Assembly (NCBI GenBank): GCA_020634565.1
Contig: JACKBN010000019.1
Coordinates: 52,528 to 116,527, forward strand
From: Ardenticatenaceae bacterium
GTDB taxonomy: Bacteria; Chloroflexota; Anaerolineae; Promineifilales; Promineifilaceae
Reading direction: 5' to 3'
DNA length: 64,000 nucleotides
Below, piece after piece: positions 1 through 9,205 of this stretch. The notes under the pieces are model-generated. The model was not told the DNA's origin and ran no database searches. It saw only the letters and a list, made by a program, of their open reading frames with translations. The position numbers were made by a program, and so were the translations under genes. Within the stretch, counting starts at the first letter, position 1. Every line of letters begins with the position of its first letter.

Positions 1-16
1 AGTTTCCGGGAAAATG
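1..16. repeat. Possible partial arm of a spacer palindrome
   Basis: The first bases, AGTTTCCGGGAAAAT, closely match the right arm AGTTTCCGGGGAAAT of the inverted repeat at 25004-25060. The rest of the element would lie outside the window. Confidence 0.3.
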
Positions 17-19
17 CAG

Positions 20-1210
20 CTAGCTTAGGCGAAGGGCGCTAAACCCTTTGCGCTTTTTGCGTTTTTGGGGATGGAGCAGCTTGTTTTTCTTGACTTGCTG
101 TTCCACTTGGGAAATGAGGTGCGAATTGGCGGCGATAAGGATGGTGCCGTTAGGCGCCAGCTTTTCGGCCAGCAAGTTGAGACGGGCCGCAGCCAGTTTG
201 GGGCCTTCACTGTCCCGCAACGGATGGAGGATAAGAGTGGCGCGCGTTTCCAGCGGTGGCAACCCGATTTGATGGTGGCTGTGGATACGGGCAGCCGGGC
301 AGCCATTTTGCTGCAAATTGTAGGTGGTGGTTTTGAGGGCCAGCAAATCCCGGTCTACCAGGGTGATCTGTTGGGGTTGTAAGGAAAGCCAGGCAGCAAC
401 GGCCGTATGCCCCTGCCCCGGATTCACCACCAACAAATGCTCGATGGGGTTATCGGGCAATTCATTGAGCAAGTTGAAAATCAGTCGGGTCGTAAACCCA
501 AGCGTATCAAATTCGGGTAGACCAACGGCCGTTTGCATACCAAATTTTAGCTTTTTGTAGTCCACTTCCAGTTGGTCCCGCCAGAAGAGGCCGTTGGCAA
601 AAGCGGGCTGTGGGGCTTCATCCACAGTGTCCGTAAAATGGTAGTGGAAAACGGTGTGGTTGGCCGTGGCTTCCTGGAGAGTGACGGCGCAATTTGGCAT
701 TTCGCTCAGCGTTTGTTCCACCAGCGGCACTAGCGGGGTCACCACCACAATGGCCACATGACCAGTTGGGCTGAGAAACGGCCGTGCGCCCCGCACCAAA
801 TGGGCAATCACCTCATCCCCCGCCTTGCCGGGAATGTTGGAAACAATCAGATCAAATTCACGCGCAGTGACAGCATCGTAGCCCAAGCTGCCGCCAGCTG
901 AAACATTATGTAAATCATTGAGCGCCGCGTTTTGTTGGGTAAAATCTACAGCCAGCGCATCACGGTCTACTAACTGCACCGTGCGGCGTTTTTCTAGCTT
1001 GGCCAGCGTCAGCCCCAGCGGACCGTAACCGCAGCCCACATCAAGCACACGCCGCATATCTGCGAGAGGCAATTGATCCAGCGTGCGCAGCAAAAAGCGG
1101 CTGCCCGCATCCACCTCATAGCTGCTAAACAGCTCTTGCGACACGCGAAATTGCAGCGTCTTGTCGTCGTGCTTGAAGGTGAGCATTTTTTTGAAGTAAG
1201 CGTTTTGCAT
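20..1210 (-). CDS. RlmG/RsmC-like class I SAM-dependent methyltransferase
   Basis: The 396-residue protein looks like a two-domain methyltransferase of the type that modifies guanine in rRNA. The N-terminal half has the SAM-binding motif VLDVGCGYG at residues 55-63 and an acidic strand end near residue 81. The position of the catalytic NPP(F/H) motif reads SNIPGKAG at about 123-130, so the usual NPP is altered. The C-terminal half repeats the fold in degenerate form (VVNPGQGHT). In RlmG and RsmC the active domain is the C-terminal one, so the domain roles look swapped here. It lies downstream of ribF in the same direction, separated by a palindromic repeat. The substrate is not determined. 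Confidence 0.7.
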   Translation of the reverse strand: MQNAYFKKMLTFKHDDKTLQFRVSQELFSSYEVDAGSRFLLRTLDQLPLADMRRVLDVGCGYGPLGLTLAKLEKRRTVQLVDRDALAVDFTQQNAALNDLHNVSAGGSLGYDAVTAREFDLIVSNIPGKAGDEVIAHLVRGARPFLSPTGHVAIVVVTPLVPLVEQTLSEMPNCAVTLQEATANHTVFHYHFTDTVDEAPQPAFANGLFWRDQLEVDYKKLKFGMQTAVGLPEFDTLGFTTRLIFNLLNELPDNPIEHLLVVNPGQGHTAVAAWLSLQPQQITLVDRDLLALKTTTYNLQQNGCPAARIHSHHQIGLPPLETRATLILHPLRDSEGPKLAAARLNLLAEKLAPNGTILIAANSHLISQVEQQVKKNKLLHPQKRKKRKGFSALRLS

Positions 1211-1222
1211 GATGAAACCGTT

Positions 1223-1251
1223 ATAGGGGCAGGTCTGAGACCTTGCCCCTA
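1223..1251. repeat. Palindromic repeat family 1, copy a (overlaps ribF stop)
   Basis: Nearly perfect inverted repeat with arms TAGGGGCAGGTC / GACCTTGCCCCTA. A second, perfect copy lies at 50921-50947. The outer TAG of this copy, read on the minus strand, is the stop codon of ribF. Confidence 0.85.
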
Positions 1252-2178
1252 CCCTAAAAGGGTTCGCACTTCGGCCACATCGGCGGCGATCTGGGTTTTG
1301 AGCGCGTCCAGGCCAGCGAATTTCATTTCGGGGCGAATGCGGTCGATGAATTCCAGGCGGAGGGTACGGCCGTAAATATCCGCATCAAAATCAAGCAGGT
1401 GGGCTTCTACAGTAACGGCGCTGCCGTTCACGGTGGGCCGCACGCCGACGTTGGTGGCAGCCAGATGGCGCTCATCGCCCAGCCAGGCGTAGGTGGCGTA
1501 GACACCATTGGCTGGCAGCAATTGTTCCTCCCAAAAGTCAATGTTGGCTGTGGGGAAACCAATCGTATGCCCCAATCGTTTGCCCGCGACGATGATACCG
1601 CTGACGCCATACGGCCGTCCCAAACAACCATTCACCTCAGCCATATCCCCTTCCAGCAAACTACGCCGGATGCGGCTGCTGCTGACCCGTTCGCCCTGCC
1701 ACGGTACCATCGCTTCTACCTGCTGCACCGTGTAGCCGCGCGTTTCGCCCAGCTGACGCAGCGTGGGGATGTCCCCTTCGCGCTTGTAGCCCAGGGCAAA
1801 GTTGCCGCCCCACAGTTGGCGCATGTCCAGGTAGCGGCATAAATCGTCTACGAAGGTGGCGGCGCGGGTGTGGCGCACGTCATCGTTAAAGGGATGGGTG
1901 ATGATGAGGTCGATGCCCAGGCTAGCTAGCAGGGCCACGCGCTCGTCGAGCGTGCCCAGATAGTACGGCTCGGTCATTTGCTGGATCACGCGCTTGGGAT
2001 GGGGGAAAAAGGTGAGAACGGCCGTTCGTGCCCTCACGGCTTTTGCTTCAGAAATCATGGCATTCAGCACCGCTCGGTGTCCCAAATGGACGCCATCAAA
2101 TGAACCCACAGCCACAAAGGTGGGCACGTGCTCAGTCACGTCAGAAAGTTTGTCTACTCGGATTGCAGTTTGCGTCAT
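1249..2178 (-). CDS. ribF: Bifunctional riboflavin kinase / FAD synthetase
   Basis: Phosphorylates riboflavin to FMN and adenylates FMN to FAD. The N-terminal nucleotidyltransferase domain shows the start GSFDGVHLGH and the SSSRIRRSL motif. The C-terminal flavokinase domain shows GKRLGHTIGFPTANI and ends in a helix. I chose ATG at 2178 (309 aa); an in-frame TTG at 2196 would add six residues but has no better ribosome site. The stop codon TAG is the outermost triplet of the palindrome at 1223-1251. It follows truB by about 23 bases, the common truB-ribF order. Confidence 0.95.
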   Translation of the reverse strand: MTQTAIRVDKLSDVTEHVPTFVAVGSFDGVHLGHRAVLNAMISEAKAVRARTAVLTFFPHPKRVIQQMTEPYYLGTLDERVALLASLGIDLIITHPFNDDVRHTRAATFVDDLCRYLDMRQLWGGNFALGYKREGDIPTLRQLGETRGYTVQQVEAMVPWQGERVSSSRIRRSLLEGDMAEVNGCLGRPYGVSGIIVAGKRLGHTIGFPTANIDFWEEQLLPANGVYATYAWLGDERHLAATNVGVRPTVNGSAVTVEAHLLDFDADIYGRTLRLEFIDRIRPEMKFAGLDALKTQIAADVAEVRTLLG

Positions 2179-2201
2179 AGGGGCGAATTGTATCAAAATG
2201 A

Positions 2202-3083
2202 TCAGGTGACGGCAGGGAACATTTTACGGGCACGCCATTGGGCGTCTTCGGCGGCAACCACGCCCAGAAATTCCCCATCTGGCCCGTAGGCGCGAAGCAG
2301 TTCGGCCGATGACTCACCAGTTTGCGGGATTGGCTTGCCTTGCAGAATGTCGGCAGCGGCCGTTTCTGACAAATCGAGGCGGGGCAGGTGGCGTACGGCC
2401 GTTTCCGGTGGCAGCAAATAATCGGTAATGTTGTCTGGGGTGAGATCGTTGAGGGGAACGGCCGTTTCCAGCCCAAAATCCCCCACAGACAGCCGCCGCA
2501 GTTCGCTCAGATGACCGCCGCAGCCCAACGCTTCGCCCAAATCATGCCCCAGCGAGCGAATGTAGGTGCCAGAGGAACAGTGAATGCGCAGCGAAAGATG
2601 GGGCGGTTCCCAATTGAGCAGGGTCAGTTCGTGAATGGTGACGGGGCGATACGGCCGTTCCACTTCTGTTTTGCCCTGCCTTGCTAGTTTGTACAGCGGC
2701 TGTCCATCCTTTTTGATGGCTGAGTAGATCGGTGGCTGCTGCAAAATGTCGCCGCGAAATGGTTCCAAGGCTGCTTCAATTTGGGGGAGAGTGAGGTGGG
2801 TGAACGGCCGTTCCTCAAGCACATCTCCCTCTGCATCATAGGTGGCTGTGGTTTGGCCTAAGCGCACGGTGGTTTCATACACCTTGTCATGCCCCACCAG
2901 ATACTCAATCAGACGTGTGGCACGACCCAAAGCCAGCAGCAGCACGCCGGTGGCCAGCGGATCCAACGTGCCCGCGTGCCCCACGCGTCGCAGCCCAGCC
3001 ACGCGCCGCACCCGCCCCACCACGTCATGCGAGGTGATGCCCAGCGGTTTATCGACGCACAAAATGCCGCTTAAATCATTCAT
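2202..3083 (-). CDS. truB: tRNA pseudouridine-55 synthase
   Basis: Makes pseudouridine 55 in the T-loop of tRNAs. The 293-residue protein has the N-terminal family signature, with the catalytic Asp in GHAGTLDPLATG at about residue 41, the PPIYSAIKKDG segment, and the CSSGTYIRSLGHDLG motif. The C-terminal extension after residue 210 is PUA-like. It sits between nrnA (83-base gap) and ribF in the translation operon. Confidence 0.97.
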   Translation of the reverse strand: MNDLSGILCVDKPLGITSHDVVGRVRRVAGLRRVGHAGTLDPLATGVLLLALGRATRLIEYLVGHDKVYETTVRLGQTTATYDAEGDVLEERPFTHLTLPQIEAALEPFRGDILQQPPIYSAIKKDGQPLYKLARQGKTEVERPYRPVTIHELTLLNWEPPHLSLRIHCSSGTYIRSLGHDLGEALGCGGHLSELRRLSVGDFGLETAVPLNDLTPDNITDYLLPPETAVRHLPRLDLSETAAADILQGKPIPQTGESSAELLRAYGPDGEFLGVVAAEDAQWRARKMFPAVT

Positions 3084-3165
3084 CGTTGGCTTCCCGAATA
3101 GCGTTTAGGAAAATAGAGGTAAACGGAGTTTCACAGAGAGAACAATTACCTGCGAAATCTGCGGC

Positions 3166-4158
3166 TTAATCCTGGGCAAAACTGGCTTGCTGCTGGCGAA
3201 TCGTTTCCTTGGCCATGGCCACAACCAGCGCTTCGGCTTTGTCCAGCGGGCCATCTAGCGAACAGCCAGCGGCCAGCGGATGACCGCCACCGCCCAGGTT
3301 CAGCGCCAGTTCAGAGACGCTGTACGGCGGATTGCAGCGGAAACCCACACGCACCGTGCCATCACCCATTTCTAGCAAAACCGCACTGATGGCCGCCTGG
3401 TTCACATTGCCCATAAAGTTGACCAGGCCACCGGTGCTGGTGTTGTGGTAGCCAATCGCTTCTCGCTGGGTATTGTTGATTTTTGTCCAGATGAGACCCT
3501 CTTCCAGGCGCATATGATTGAGGCCAATTTGCCACAATTGTGCGGTGGAAAAAGGATGGCGGCTGAGTCCTTGCATGTTAATAAGCGGCAAATCCGCTCC
3601 AGCTTCCACCAGTTCGCTGGCAATGCGCAGCGTTTTGGCTTTGACGCCCACGGTGCGAAAGCCGAGCGTGTCTGTTACCACGCCGGTGAGCAAACACATG
3701 GCCAGATCGGTCGAAATATTGAGACCCATGTCGCAAAACAGGTCATACAAAATCTCGGTGGCAGAAACGGCTTCGGGCACAACATGCTGAATGTCGCCAA
3801 AGTAGGTGTTGGTCACGTGATGGTCAATGTTAATAACCATTGGTGCCGGATCAGGCAAGCTAGCATAGCTTTGCCCCATGCGGGTTTCATCACCGCAATC
3901 TACGGCAATGAGCAAATCATACCGGGTAGATCGGTTTTCGTTGGGCGGCTGGATTTGGTCTGCTAACGGCAGGTAGCTAAATCGTTCGGGGACGGGATCA
4001 TCACAGAGCAAGGTGGCATGTTTGCCCATTTGGCGTAGGGCGACGCCTACGGCCGTAATTGATCCCAACGCATCGCCATCAGGTCCCACATGGGTGATGA
4101 CTAATATTTTGTCTGCCTGCTGAACGGCCGTAAAAATTGCTTTTTCTGTTGGATGCAA
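3166..4158 (-). CDS. nrnA: DHH/DHHA1 phosphoesterase, NrnA-like oligoribonuclease/pAp phosphatase
   Basis: Predicted Mn-dependent enzyme that degrades nano-RNA and may dephosphorylate pAp. Of 330 residues, the DHH part shows HVGPDGDALGS, AVDCGDE, NIDHHVTN and GVVTDTLGFRT, which carry the metal-binding Asp and His residues. The C-terminal DHHA1 domain has the GGGGHPLAAG glycine-rich loop. The initiation codon appears to be TTG at 4158, with AAAGGA eight bases before it. It lies 17 bases after rbfA, the frequent rbfA-nrnA-truB order. Confidence 0.92.
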   Translation of the reverse strand: MHPTEKAIFTAVQQADKILVITHVGPDGDALGSITAVGVALRQMGKHATLLCDDPVPERFSYLPLADQIQPPNENRSTRYDLLIAVDCGDETRMGQSYASLPDPAPMVINIDHHVTNTYFGDIQHVVPEAVSATEILYDLFCDMGLNISTDLAMCLLTGVVTDTLGFRTVGVKAKTLRIASELVEAGADLPLINMQGLSRHPFSTAQLWQIGLNHMRLEEGLIWTKINNTQREAIGYHNTSTGGLVNFMGNVNQAAISAVLLEMGDGTVRVGFRCNPPYSVSELALNLGGGGHPLAAGCSLDGPLDKAEALVVAMAKETIRQQQASFAQD

Positions 4159-4175
4159 AGGAATTCCTTTTGTTG

Positions 4176-4544
4176 TTATTCAGATTGCTCGTCGTCGGCC
4201 GGAGGAATATCCAGATTGTCCAGAATTGACTCCACTTCCTGAATGTGCGCCAGCGATGGGTCCCAATGGAAATGAAGCTGCGGCACCTTACGCAGACGGA
4301 TACGGCTGGCCAGTTCTCGACGCAAGAAACCTTCGGCACTGCCCAGCGCCGCCATCACATCAGGCTTGCGAGACTCATCGCCCAGAGCGCTCACGTAAAT
4401 GTCGGCATGCTCCAGCTCACGATCAATGTCCAGCTTGGTGATGGTGATCCCGTGCAGGCGCGGGTCGCTTAGCTCACGCAGAAACAGTTCGCTAAGCACC
4501 ACCCGCAGTTGTTCGGCCGTTCGTTGCTGCCGTATCTTACTCAT
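4176..4544 (-). CDS. rbfA: Ribosome-binding factor A
   Basis: Small (122 aa) KH-type factor for 30S subunit maturation. It has the N-terminal helix with QLRVVLSELFLRELSDPRL, the strand pair ITKLDIDRELEHADIYVSALG and the end segment PQLHFHWDPSLAH. Its first eight bases overlap the end of infB (ATGAGTAA), so translation is probably coupled. Confidence 0.95.
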   Translation of the reverse strand: MSKIRQQRTAEQLRVVLSELFLRELSDPRLHGITITKLDIDRELEHADIYVSALGDESRKPDVMAALGSAEGFLRRELASRIRLRKVPQLHFHWDPSLAHIQEVESILDNLDIPPADDEQSE

Positions 4545-6333
4545 TCTCGACTCGCTCGGTCACATAAAACTCAATGATGTCACCCGGCTGATAGTCACTC
4601 CAACCATCCAGACTCACACCAAACTCAAAGCCGGTGCGCACTTCACGCACGTTGTCTTGATGGTGTTTCAAACTGCCCACCTTGCCATCGAAGAGGAGCT
4701 TGTTTTGGCGGATGAGGCGGGCCTTGGCGTTACGACGTGCTTCGCCTGTACGCATGTAGGAACCGGCAATGGCGCCCACGCTGCGGATGCGGAACACTTC
4801 GCGGATTTCGGCCCGGCCAATGATGCGGTCGGCGTATACCGGAGCCAGCATACCGCGCATAGATTTTTCAACATCCTCAAACAGCTTGTAGATGACGTCG
4901 TAGGTGTTGATTTGCACCTGCTCGCTGTTGGCGGCGTTGCGGGCGATGGGATCTGCGCCCACATTAAAGCCCAAGATCACCGCATCGGAAGCGGAGGCCA
5001 GCATCACGTCAAACTCGGTGATGTTGCCGGTATTCGCCAGCAAGATGTCCAGGGAAACCTCTTCATTAGCGGCGCCAATCTTCTTGAGGCTGTTCACGAT
5101 GGGTTCAAGCGAACCCTGCACATCGGCCTTCACGATCAGGTTGAGCGTTTTGCTTTCGCCTTCTTGCAGACGGCTAAAGAAATCTTCCAGGCTGACTTTG
5201 CGGCTGGTATCGACGATCCCTGTGCGGGCTTGTTCTTCCATTTCAGCCACGATTTTGCGGGCATCTTTCTCTGACTTGACCACGGTGAATTGATCACCAG
5301 CCTCGGGCATGCCGTTCAACCCAGCCACCGAAACGGGGGTGGAAGGGCCAGCCGATTTGGTGTTCTGCCCACGGAAATCGAACATGGCTTTGATACGGCC
5401 GTAATGCTCGCCAATCAACAAGGTATCCCCATGCTTCAGGGTGCCGTTCTGCACCAGCAAGGTCGCCATAATGCCACGGCCGCGCTCAATGCGCGCTTCC
5501 AGCACCGTGCCCGTAGCCGATGCTTTCGGGTTGGCGCGCGGCTGAATATCTTCGGCAACCAGCAAAATACCTTCCAGCAAATCATCAATGCCCAGTTTTT
5601 CCTTGGCAGAAACGGGCACAACCATCGTGTCACCATCCCACTCGTCCGGCACCAGGCCGATCTCGCTGAGTTGTTGGAAAACCTTGTTGGGATTTGCGCT
5701 GGGCAAATCAATCTTGTTCATGGCCACGATGATCGGCACGCGGGCAGCGCGGGCATGGTCAGCCGCTTCACGCGTTTGGGGCATGACGCCGTCGTCTGCC
5801 GCCACCACCAGGATAGCGATGTCTGTAGCTTGGGCACCACGGGCGCGCATGGAAGTGAACGCCTCATGACCGGGCGTATCGAGGAAGGTGATGAGCTGGC
5901 CATTCTTCTCAGCCTGGTAGGCACCGATGTGCTGAGTAATGCCACCCGCTTCACCTTCTTGCACCTTCGCCTCGCGGATAACGTCTAGCAAGGAGGTTTT
6001 GCCGTGGTCTACATGACCCAACATGGTGATGACCGGCGGACGAGATTGGAGATCCGACTCTTTTTCACCAGCTAGAACCTGCCGCCATTTAGGCTGCTCA
6101 GCCACATCGACAACTTCTTCCTCTTCTTCAACACTTTCGGAAACAACTTCGAAGCCCATTTCTTCGGCCACAATCGCGGCCGTATCGAAGTCGATCTCCT
6201 GGTTGATGTTGGCCATGATGCCATTGTTCATCAATTCTTTGATGACATTAATTGGGCTAACGCCCATCAGTTCAGACAGTTCACGGACTGAAATGAAGCT
6301 TGGTAGTTGTATTGGTGCTTTTGTCGTCGTCAT
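4537..6333 (-). CDS. infB: Translation initiation factor IF-2, short form
   Basis: GTPase that brings initiator tRNA to the 30S subunit. At 598 residues it is short compared with enterobacterial IF-2 (about 890). It begins with one IF2_N-type helical domain (SVRELSELMGVSPINVIKELM), followed by a brief acidic linker. The G domain has GHVDHGKT at 106-113, DTPGHEAF and NKIDLP. Domains II, III and IV follow, ending in GFEFGVSLDGWSDYQPGDIIE. It follows the ylxR gene by 42 bases. Confidence 0.98.
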   Translation of the reverse strand: MTTTKAPIQLPSFISVRELSELMGVSPINVIKELMNNGIMANINQEIDFDTAAIVAEEMGFEVVSESVEEEEEVVDVAEQPKWRQVLAGEKESDLQSRPPVITMLGHVDHGKTSLLDVIREAKVQEGEAGGITQHIGAYQAEKNGQLITFLDTPGHEAFTSMRARGAQATDIAILVVAADDGVMPQTREAADHARAARVPIIVAMNKIDLPSANPNKVFQQLSEIGLVPDEWDGDTMVVPVSAKEKLGIDDLLEGILLVAEDIQPRANPKASATGTVLEARIERGRGIMATLLVQNGTLKHGDTLLIGEHYGRIKAMFDFRGQNTKSAGPSTPVSVAGLNGMPEAGDQFTVVKSEKDARKIVAEMEEQARTGIVDTSRKVSLEDFFSRLQEGESKTLNLIVKADVQGSLEPIVNSLKKIGAANEEVSLDILLANTGNITEFDVMLASASDAVILGFNVGADPIARNAANSEQVQINTYDVIYKLFEDVEKSMRGMLAPVYADRIIGRAEIREVFRIRSVGAIAGSYMRTGEARRNAKARLIRQNKLLFDGKVGSLKHHQDNVREVRTGFEFGVSLDGWSDYQPGDIIEFYVTERVENE

Positions 6334-6375
6334 TTTTCACTCTTCCTCATACAAACTGGAATTCAGTTTATCCTA

Positions 6376-6690
6376 TTATGCCCCCTCGGGGGATTTTTCT
6401 GCCGGGCGGTGTGTGGCAATGGCAGCCAAATCCTCCGCAGTTACCGTTGTTTTAAGCGCCTGGTTTAGTAAACGGCCGTTACTCAGCAAAACCTTGTCCC
6501 AGCAAGCCGGATCATCACACAGGTAAGCACCACGGCCGTTTTGCTTGCCCGTTGGGTCTACCACAACCGAGCCTTCAGGCGTACGCACCAAGCGGGTTAG
6601 CTGCCGTTTATCGCGCTTTTGGCGGCAAACAAAGCAGGTTCGCTGAGGCACATGTTTTGGACGTGCAGGCTGCTTCTTTTTCTTACTCAT
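6376..6690 (-). CDS. rnpM: YlxR family protein (RNase P modulator RnpM)
   Basis: A 104-residue protein with the YlxR fold signature: TCFVCRQKRDKRQLTRLVR, then GRGAYLCDDPACWD and a lysine-rich start. Family members bind RNA and in Bacillus modulate RNase P. Position between nusA and infB is the usual one. A basic N-terminus (SKKKKQPARPK) fits RNA binding. The spacing to nusA is unusually long (301 bases). Confidence 0.9.
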   Translation of the reverse strand: MSKKKKQPARPKHVPQRTCFVCRQKRDKRQLTRLVRTPEGSVVVDPTGKQNGRGAYLCDDPACWDKVLLSNGRLLNQALKTTVTAEDLAAIATHRPAEKSPEGA

Positions 6691-6991
6691 TTTTCAATAT
6701 TGCTAAGTTTCTACAAACCTGACAGAAAGATTTCTCTCTCAGCAGAAAAACCATCAAGTTTTGTGCCGGTCATTTGAAAATATGAAGCCACCCAGGTTGC
6801 CAAACTACGGCCGTTTCCTGCGTGGCTCAAGTACAAAGTTGTTCAGGTACAGTGTGGTGTGCCTGCTGGCAAAGGCCAGCCGCTACTTAAATTCTCACAT
6901 CACTGTCTCCAGCAATCTGCAATCAGACATTGCGCAATCGACATCAGAGAAAACGGCCGTTGAGCCACCGCTCAACCGTTGACTGCTGGGT
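6691..6991. other. 301-base spacer inside the nusA-infB operon
   Basis: I see no gene, tRNA or clear hairpin terminator here. It holds two copies of the ACGGCCGT octamer (near 6808 and 6954) and a possible Shine-Dalgarno-poor leader for the ylxR gene. In most genomes nusA and ylxR are separated by only a few bases. A promoter for the infB segment may lie here, but I found no convincing -35/-10 pair. Confidence 0.5.
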
Positions 6992-9016
6992 TTAAAAATC
7001 ATCAATGTCGTATTCTTCCCATTCGGGACGACGGCGGCTGCCCTTACGCTTACGCTTCACGACAACCTCACCAGACTCTTCATCCAGGACCAACTGCTTG
7101 CCTTTGCGGCTGCGCCGACGGTCGTCCTCCGATTCCACAACAGGTGTACTGGTAGGACGGGCAATAACCACAGCTGGTTTTTCTTCCTCTTTTTTCTTTT
7201 TCTTCTCTGGTACTTCGATGGGCGCCGCTTCAATAAGAGATTGCGACAGGTCATCGAGCAGCGGTTCGACTTCTTCCTCAACCTCTGCTTCTTCGACTTC
7301 CTCAGCTACGGCCGTTTCTTCTTCCTCGGCTACCGCTTCTTCAGCTTCCGCTTCAGCCACAACTTCGGCCTCTTCTTCCACTTCTTCTTCAATCTCAACT
7401 TCGGCTTCAACTTCCTCAGCTACCAGTTCAGCTTCTTCAGCCACTTCTTCGGCTTCAGTTTCTGCTTCCTCAACGGCTTCGGCAGTTTCTTCCGGCACTT
7501 CAGCTTCTGCCGGCTCTTCAACCCAGCCATCATAGTTGGCCAGGTGCTCTTGCACCGTTTCCAGCGCTACATCACCCAATCCCTTGATTTTGAGGAATTC
7601 TTCCTCACCCAGGGAAAGTGTCATCATCAATGCGCCAACAGTTTCAATTTCCGCATCCAGCAGCAAGTTATGAATACGTCCGGGCAAATCCAGCTCTTCC
7701 AGGTCAAGCTGCCAGGCCTGATCCGGAATCGCCTTACGGGCCTCAACACGCGCCTTGCGTTCCTCTTCAAAGACGGCCGCACGGGAAGCAATAATTCTAC
7801 CCTCAACGCCACCTACCAGACGGTCCAGGTTGTAATAATCTTCAGATGTGATGGGCCGCCCAGCTTCTTTCTTGGCCAGCACCTGCCGTACCGAATCGAT
7901 GAGCTTCTCATTCTTCACCACAGCCTGATCCGCTGCCGGATGATCCAGGTTGTTTAATGACTCAGAAGCAGCTTCGGTCAGGCTCTTGATGTCAATGCGC
8001 CAGCCGGTGAGCTTGGCACCCAACCGTGCATTTTGGCCCTCACGCCCAATGGCCAGCGAGAGCTGATCGTCGGGCACAATGACAACGGCCGTTTTCCCAT
8101 CAATAAAGCTTTCTTCCAAAAATACATGAGAAACCCGCGCCGGGCTGAGCGCCTTGGCAATAAAGGTTTGCTGGTTCGGGTCCCACTCAATAACGTCAAT
8201 CTTTTCGTCGTTCAGTTCCCGCACAATGCTTTGGATACGCACACCGCGCATACCCACACAGGCGCCTACCGGGTCTACGCCCGGCTGTAAGGCCAGCACC
8301 GCCACCTTGGAACGCTGTCCAGCCTCGCGGGCGATGCTCTTGATTTCCACCTGCCCGTTATAAATTTCCGGCACTTCCAGTTCCAGCAGGCGGCGCAGCA
8401 AATTGCGATGATTCCGGCTCACAAAGATTTGCGGGCCACGATTGGTACGACGCACTTCCAGTACATAAACGCGAATTTTATCGTGGGCGCGGTAACGTTC
8501 CCCAGGCACCTGCTGACTCTTGGGCAAAATCGCTTCGGTGCGGCCCAGACCAATGGTCAGGTGCTGCCCGCTTACGCTCTGCACAGTACCGTTCACTAAC
8601 TCGCCTTCACGACCAGAGAAATCTTCATACAGCTGTTCCCGCTCGGCTTCACGAACGCGTTGGAGCAGCACCTGCTTGGCGGTTTGGGCCGCAATACGGC
8701 CGAATCCAGCAGTTGTACTGTCTACCATAACCAGGTCGCCATATTCCGCATCCGTATGACCTTCACGCTTGGCTTGCTCCAGCAGCACTTCCGTACGGTT
8801 ATCAATAATGGAATCCACCACCTCTTTTTCTGTATAGATGGTTGGTTCGCCAGTACGCGGATCGATATCAACCGATACTTTTTGCTGGGCGCTAATGTTG
8901 GTATCACGCCGGTACGCAGAAACAAGCGCGGTTTTTAAGGCTTCAAAGACTTCGTCTTTGGGCAGCCCGCGCTGTTCGCATATTTCGTTAAAGGCTAAAA
9001 TAAATTCGCTTTTCAT
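6992..9016 (-). CDS. nusA: Transcription termination/antitermination factor NusA with long acidic tail
   Basis: Binds RNA polymerase and nascent RNA to control pausing and termination. Order of domains in 674 residues: N-terminal RNAP-binding domain (1-130), S1 (GELVNGTVQSVSGQHLTIGLG), KH1 (VGACVGMRGVRIQSIVREL) and KH2 (LAIGREGQNARLGAKLTGW), then a helix-hairpin-helix-like segment (GLGDVALETVQEHL). After about residue 505 comes a stretch of roughly 90 residues almost only Glu, Ala and Val, then a Lys/Arg-rich end. Typical NusA is 350-500 residues, so the tail is extra. The usual upstream rimP gene is absent. The leader carries a terminator-like hairpin. Confidence 0.97.
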   Translation of the reverse strand: MKSEFILAFNEICEQRGLPKDEVFEALKTALVSAYRRDTNISAQQKVSVDIDPRTGEPTIYTEKEVVDSIIDNRTEVLLEQAKREGHTDAEYGDLVMVDSTTAGFGRIAAQTAKQVLLQRVREAEREQLYEDFSGREGELVNGTVQSVSGQHLTIGLGRTEAILPKSQQVPGERYRAHDKIRVYVLEVRRTNRGPQIFVSRNHRNLLRRLLELEVPEIYNGQVEIKSIAREAGQRSKVAVLALQPGVDPVGACVGMRGVRIQSIVRELNDEKIDVIEWDPNQQTFIAKALSPARVSHVFLEESFIDGKTAVVIVPDDQLSLAIGREGQNARLGAKLTGWRIDIKSLTEAASESLNNLDHPAADQAVVKNEKLIDSVRQVLAKKEAGRPITSEDYYNLDRLVGGVEGRIIASRAAVFEEERKARVEARKAIPDQAWQLDLEELDLPGRIHNLLLDAEIETVGALMMTLSLGEEEFLKIKGLGDVALETVQEHLANYDGWVEEPAEAEVPEETAEAVEEAETEAEEVAEEAELVAEEVEAEVEIEEEVEEEAEVVAEAEAEEAVAEEEETAVAEEVEEAEVEEEVEPLLDDLSQSLIEAAPIEVPEKKKKKEEEKPAVVIARPTSTPVVESEDDRRRSRKGKQLVLDEESGEVVVKRKRKGSRRRPEWEEYDIDDF

Positions 9017-9061
9017 AGTGCAAAAACCTTATCTGCAATTTTCGATATTGATTCAGGAAAC

Positions 9062-9086
9062 AAAAAAAGTGGGGTGTGCCCACTTT
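9062..9086 (-). terminator. Terminator-like hairpin in the nusA leader (possible attenuator)
   Basis: On the minus strand the 8-base stem AAAGTGGG / CCCACTTT with a 5-base loop is followed at once by seven T residues. It lies between the predicted nusA promoter (9115-9143) and the nusA start at 9016. No minus-strand gene lies upstream that it could terminate, so it probably acts on the nusA leader RNA itself. Confidence 0.7.
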
Positions 9087-9114
9087 CCGCGTCGTACTCG
9101 TCAAATGTGTCGAA

Positions 9115-9143
9115 AGTATAGCATGGGTTTCTCCAGTTGGCAA
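9115..9143 (-). promoter_or_regulatory. Predicted sigma-70 type promoter of the nusA operon
   Basis: Minus strand: -35 TTGCCA (9138-9143), 17-base spacer, and -10 TATACT (9115-9120) preceded by TGC, an extended -10. It would start RNA about 90 bases before nusA. It also shows that the oppositely oriented exonuclease gene is unlikely to start as far upstream as 9137. Confidence 0.75.
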
Positions 9144-9205
9144 AATTTTTTATGGGAGTTACAGGTGAAAAGTTAATGAGCTTCGCCATGTGCTGCGGAG
9201 TTGAT

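Noticed and set aside
6691..6991. tRNA or rimP gene in the nusA-ylxR spacer
   Set aside because: No cloverleaf with a TTCGA-type arm and no RimP-like frame on either strand was found.
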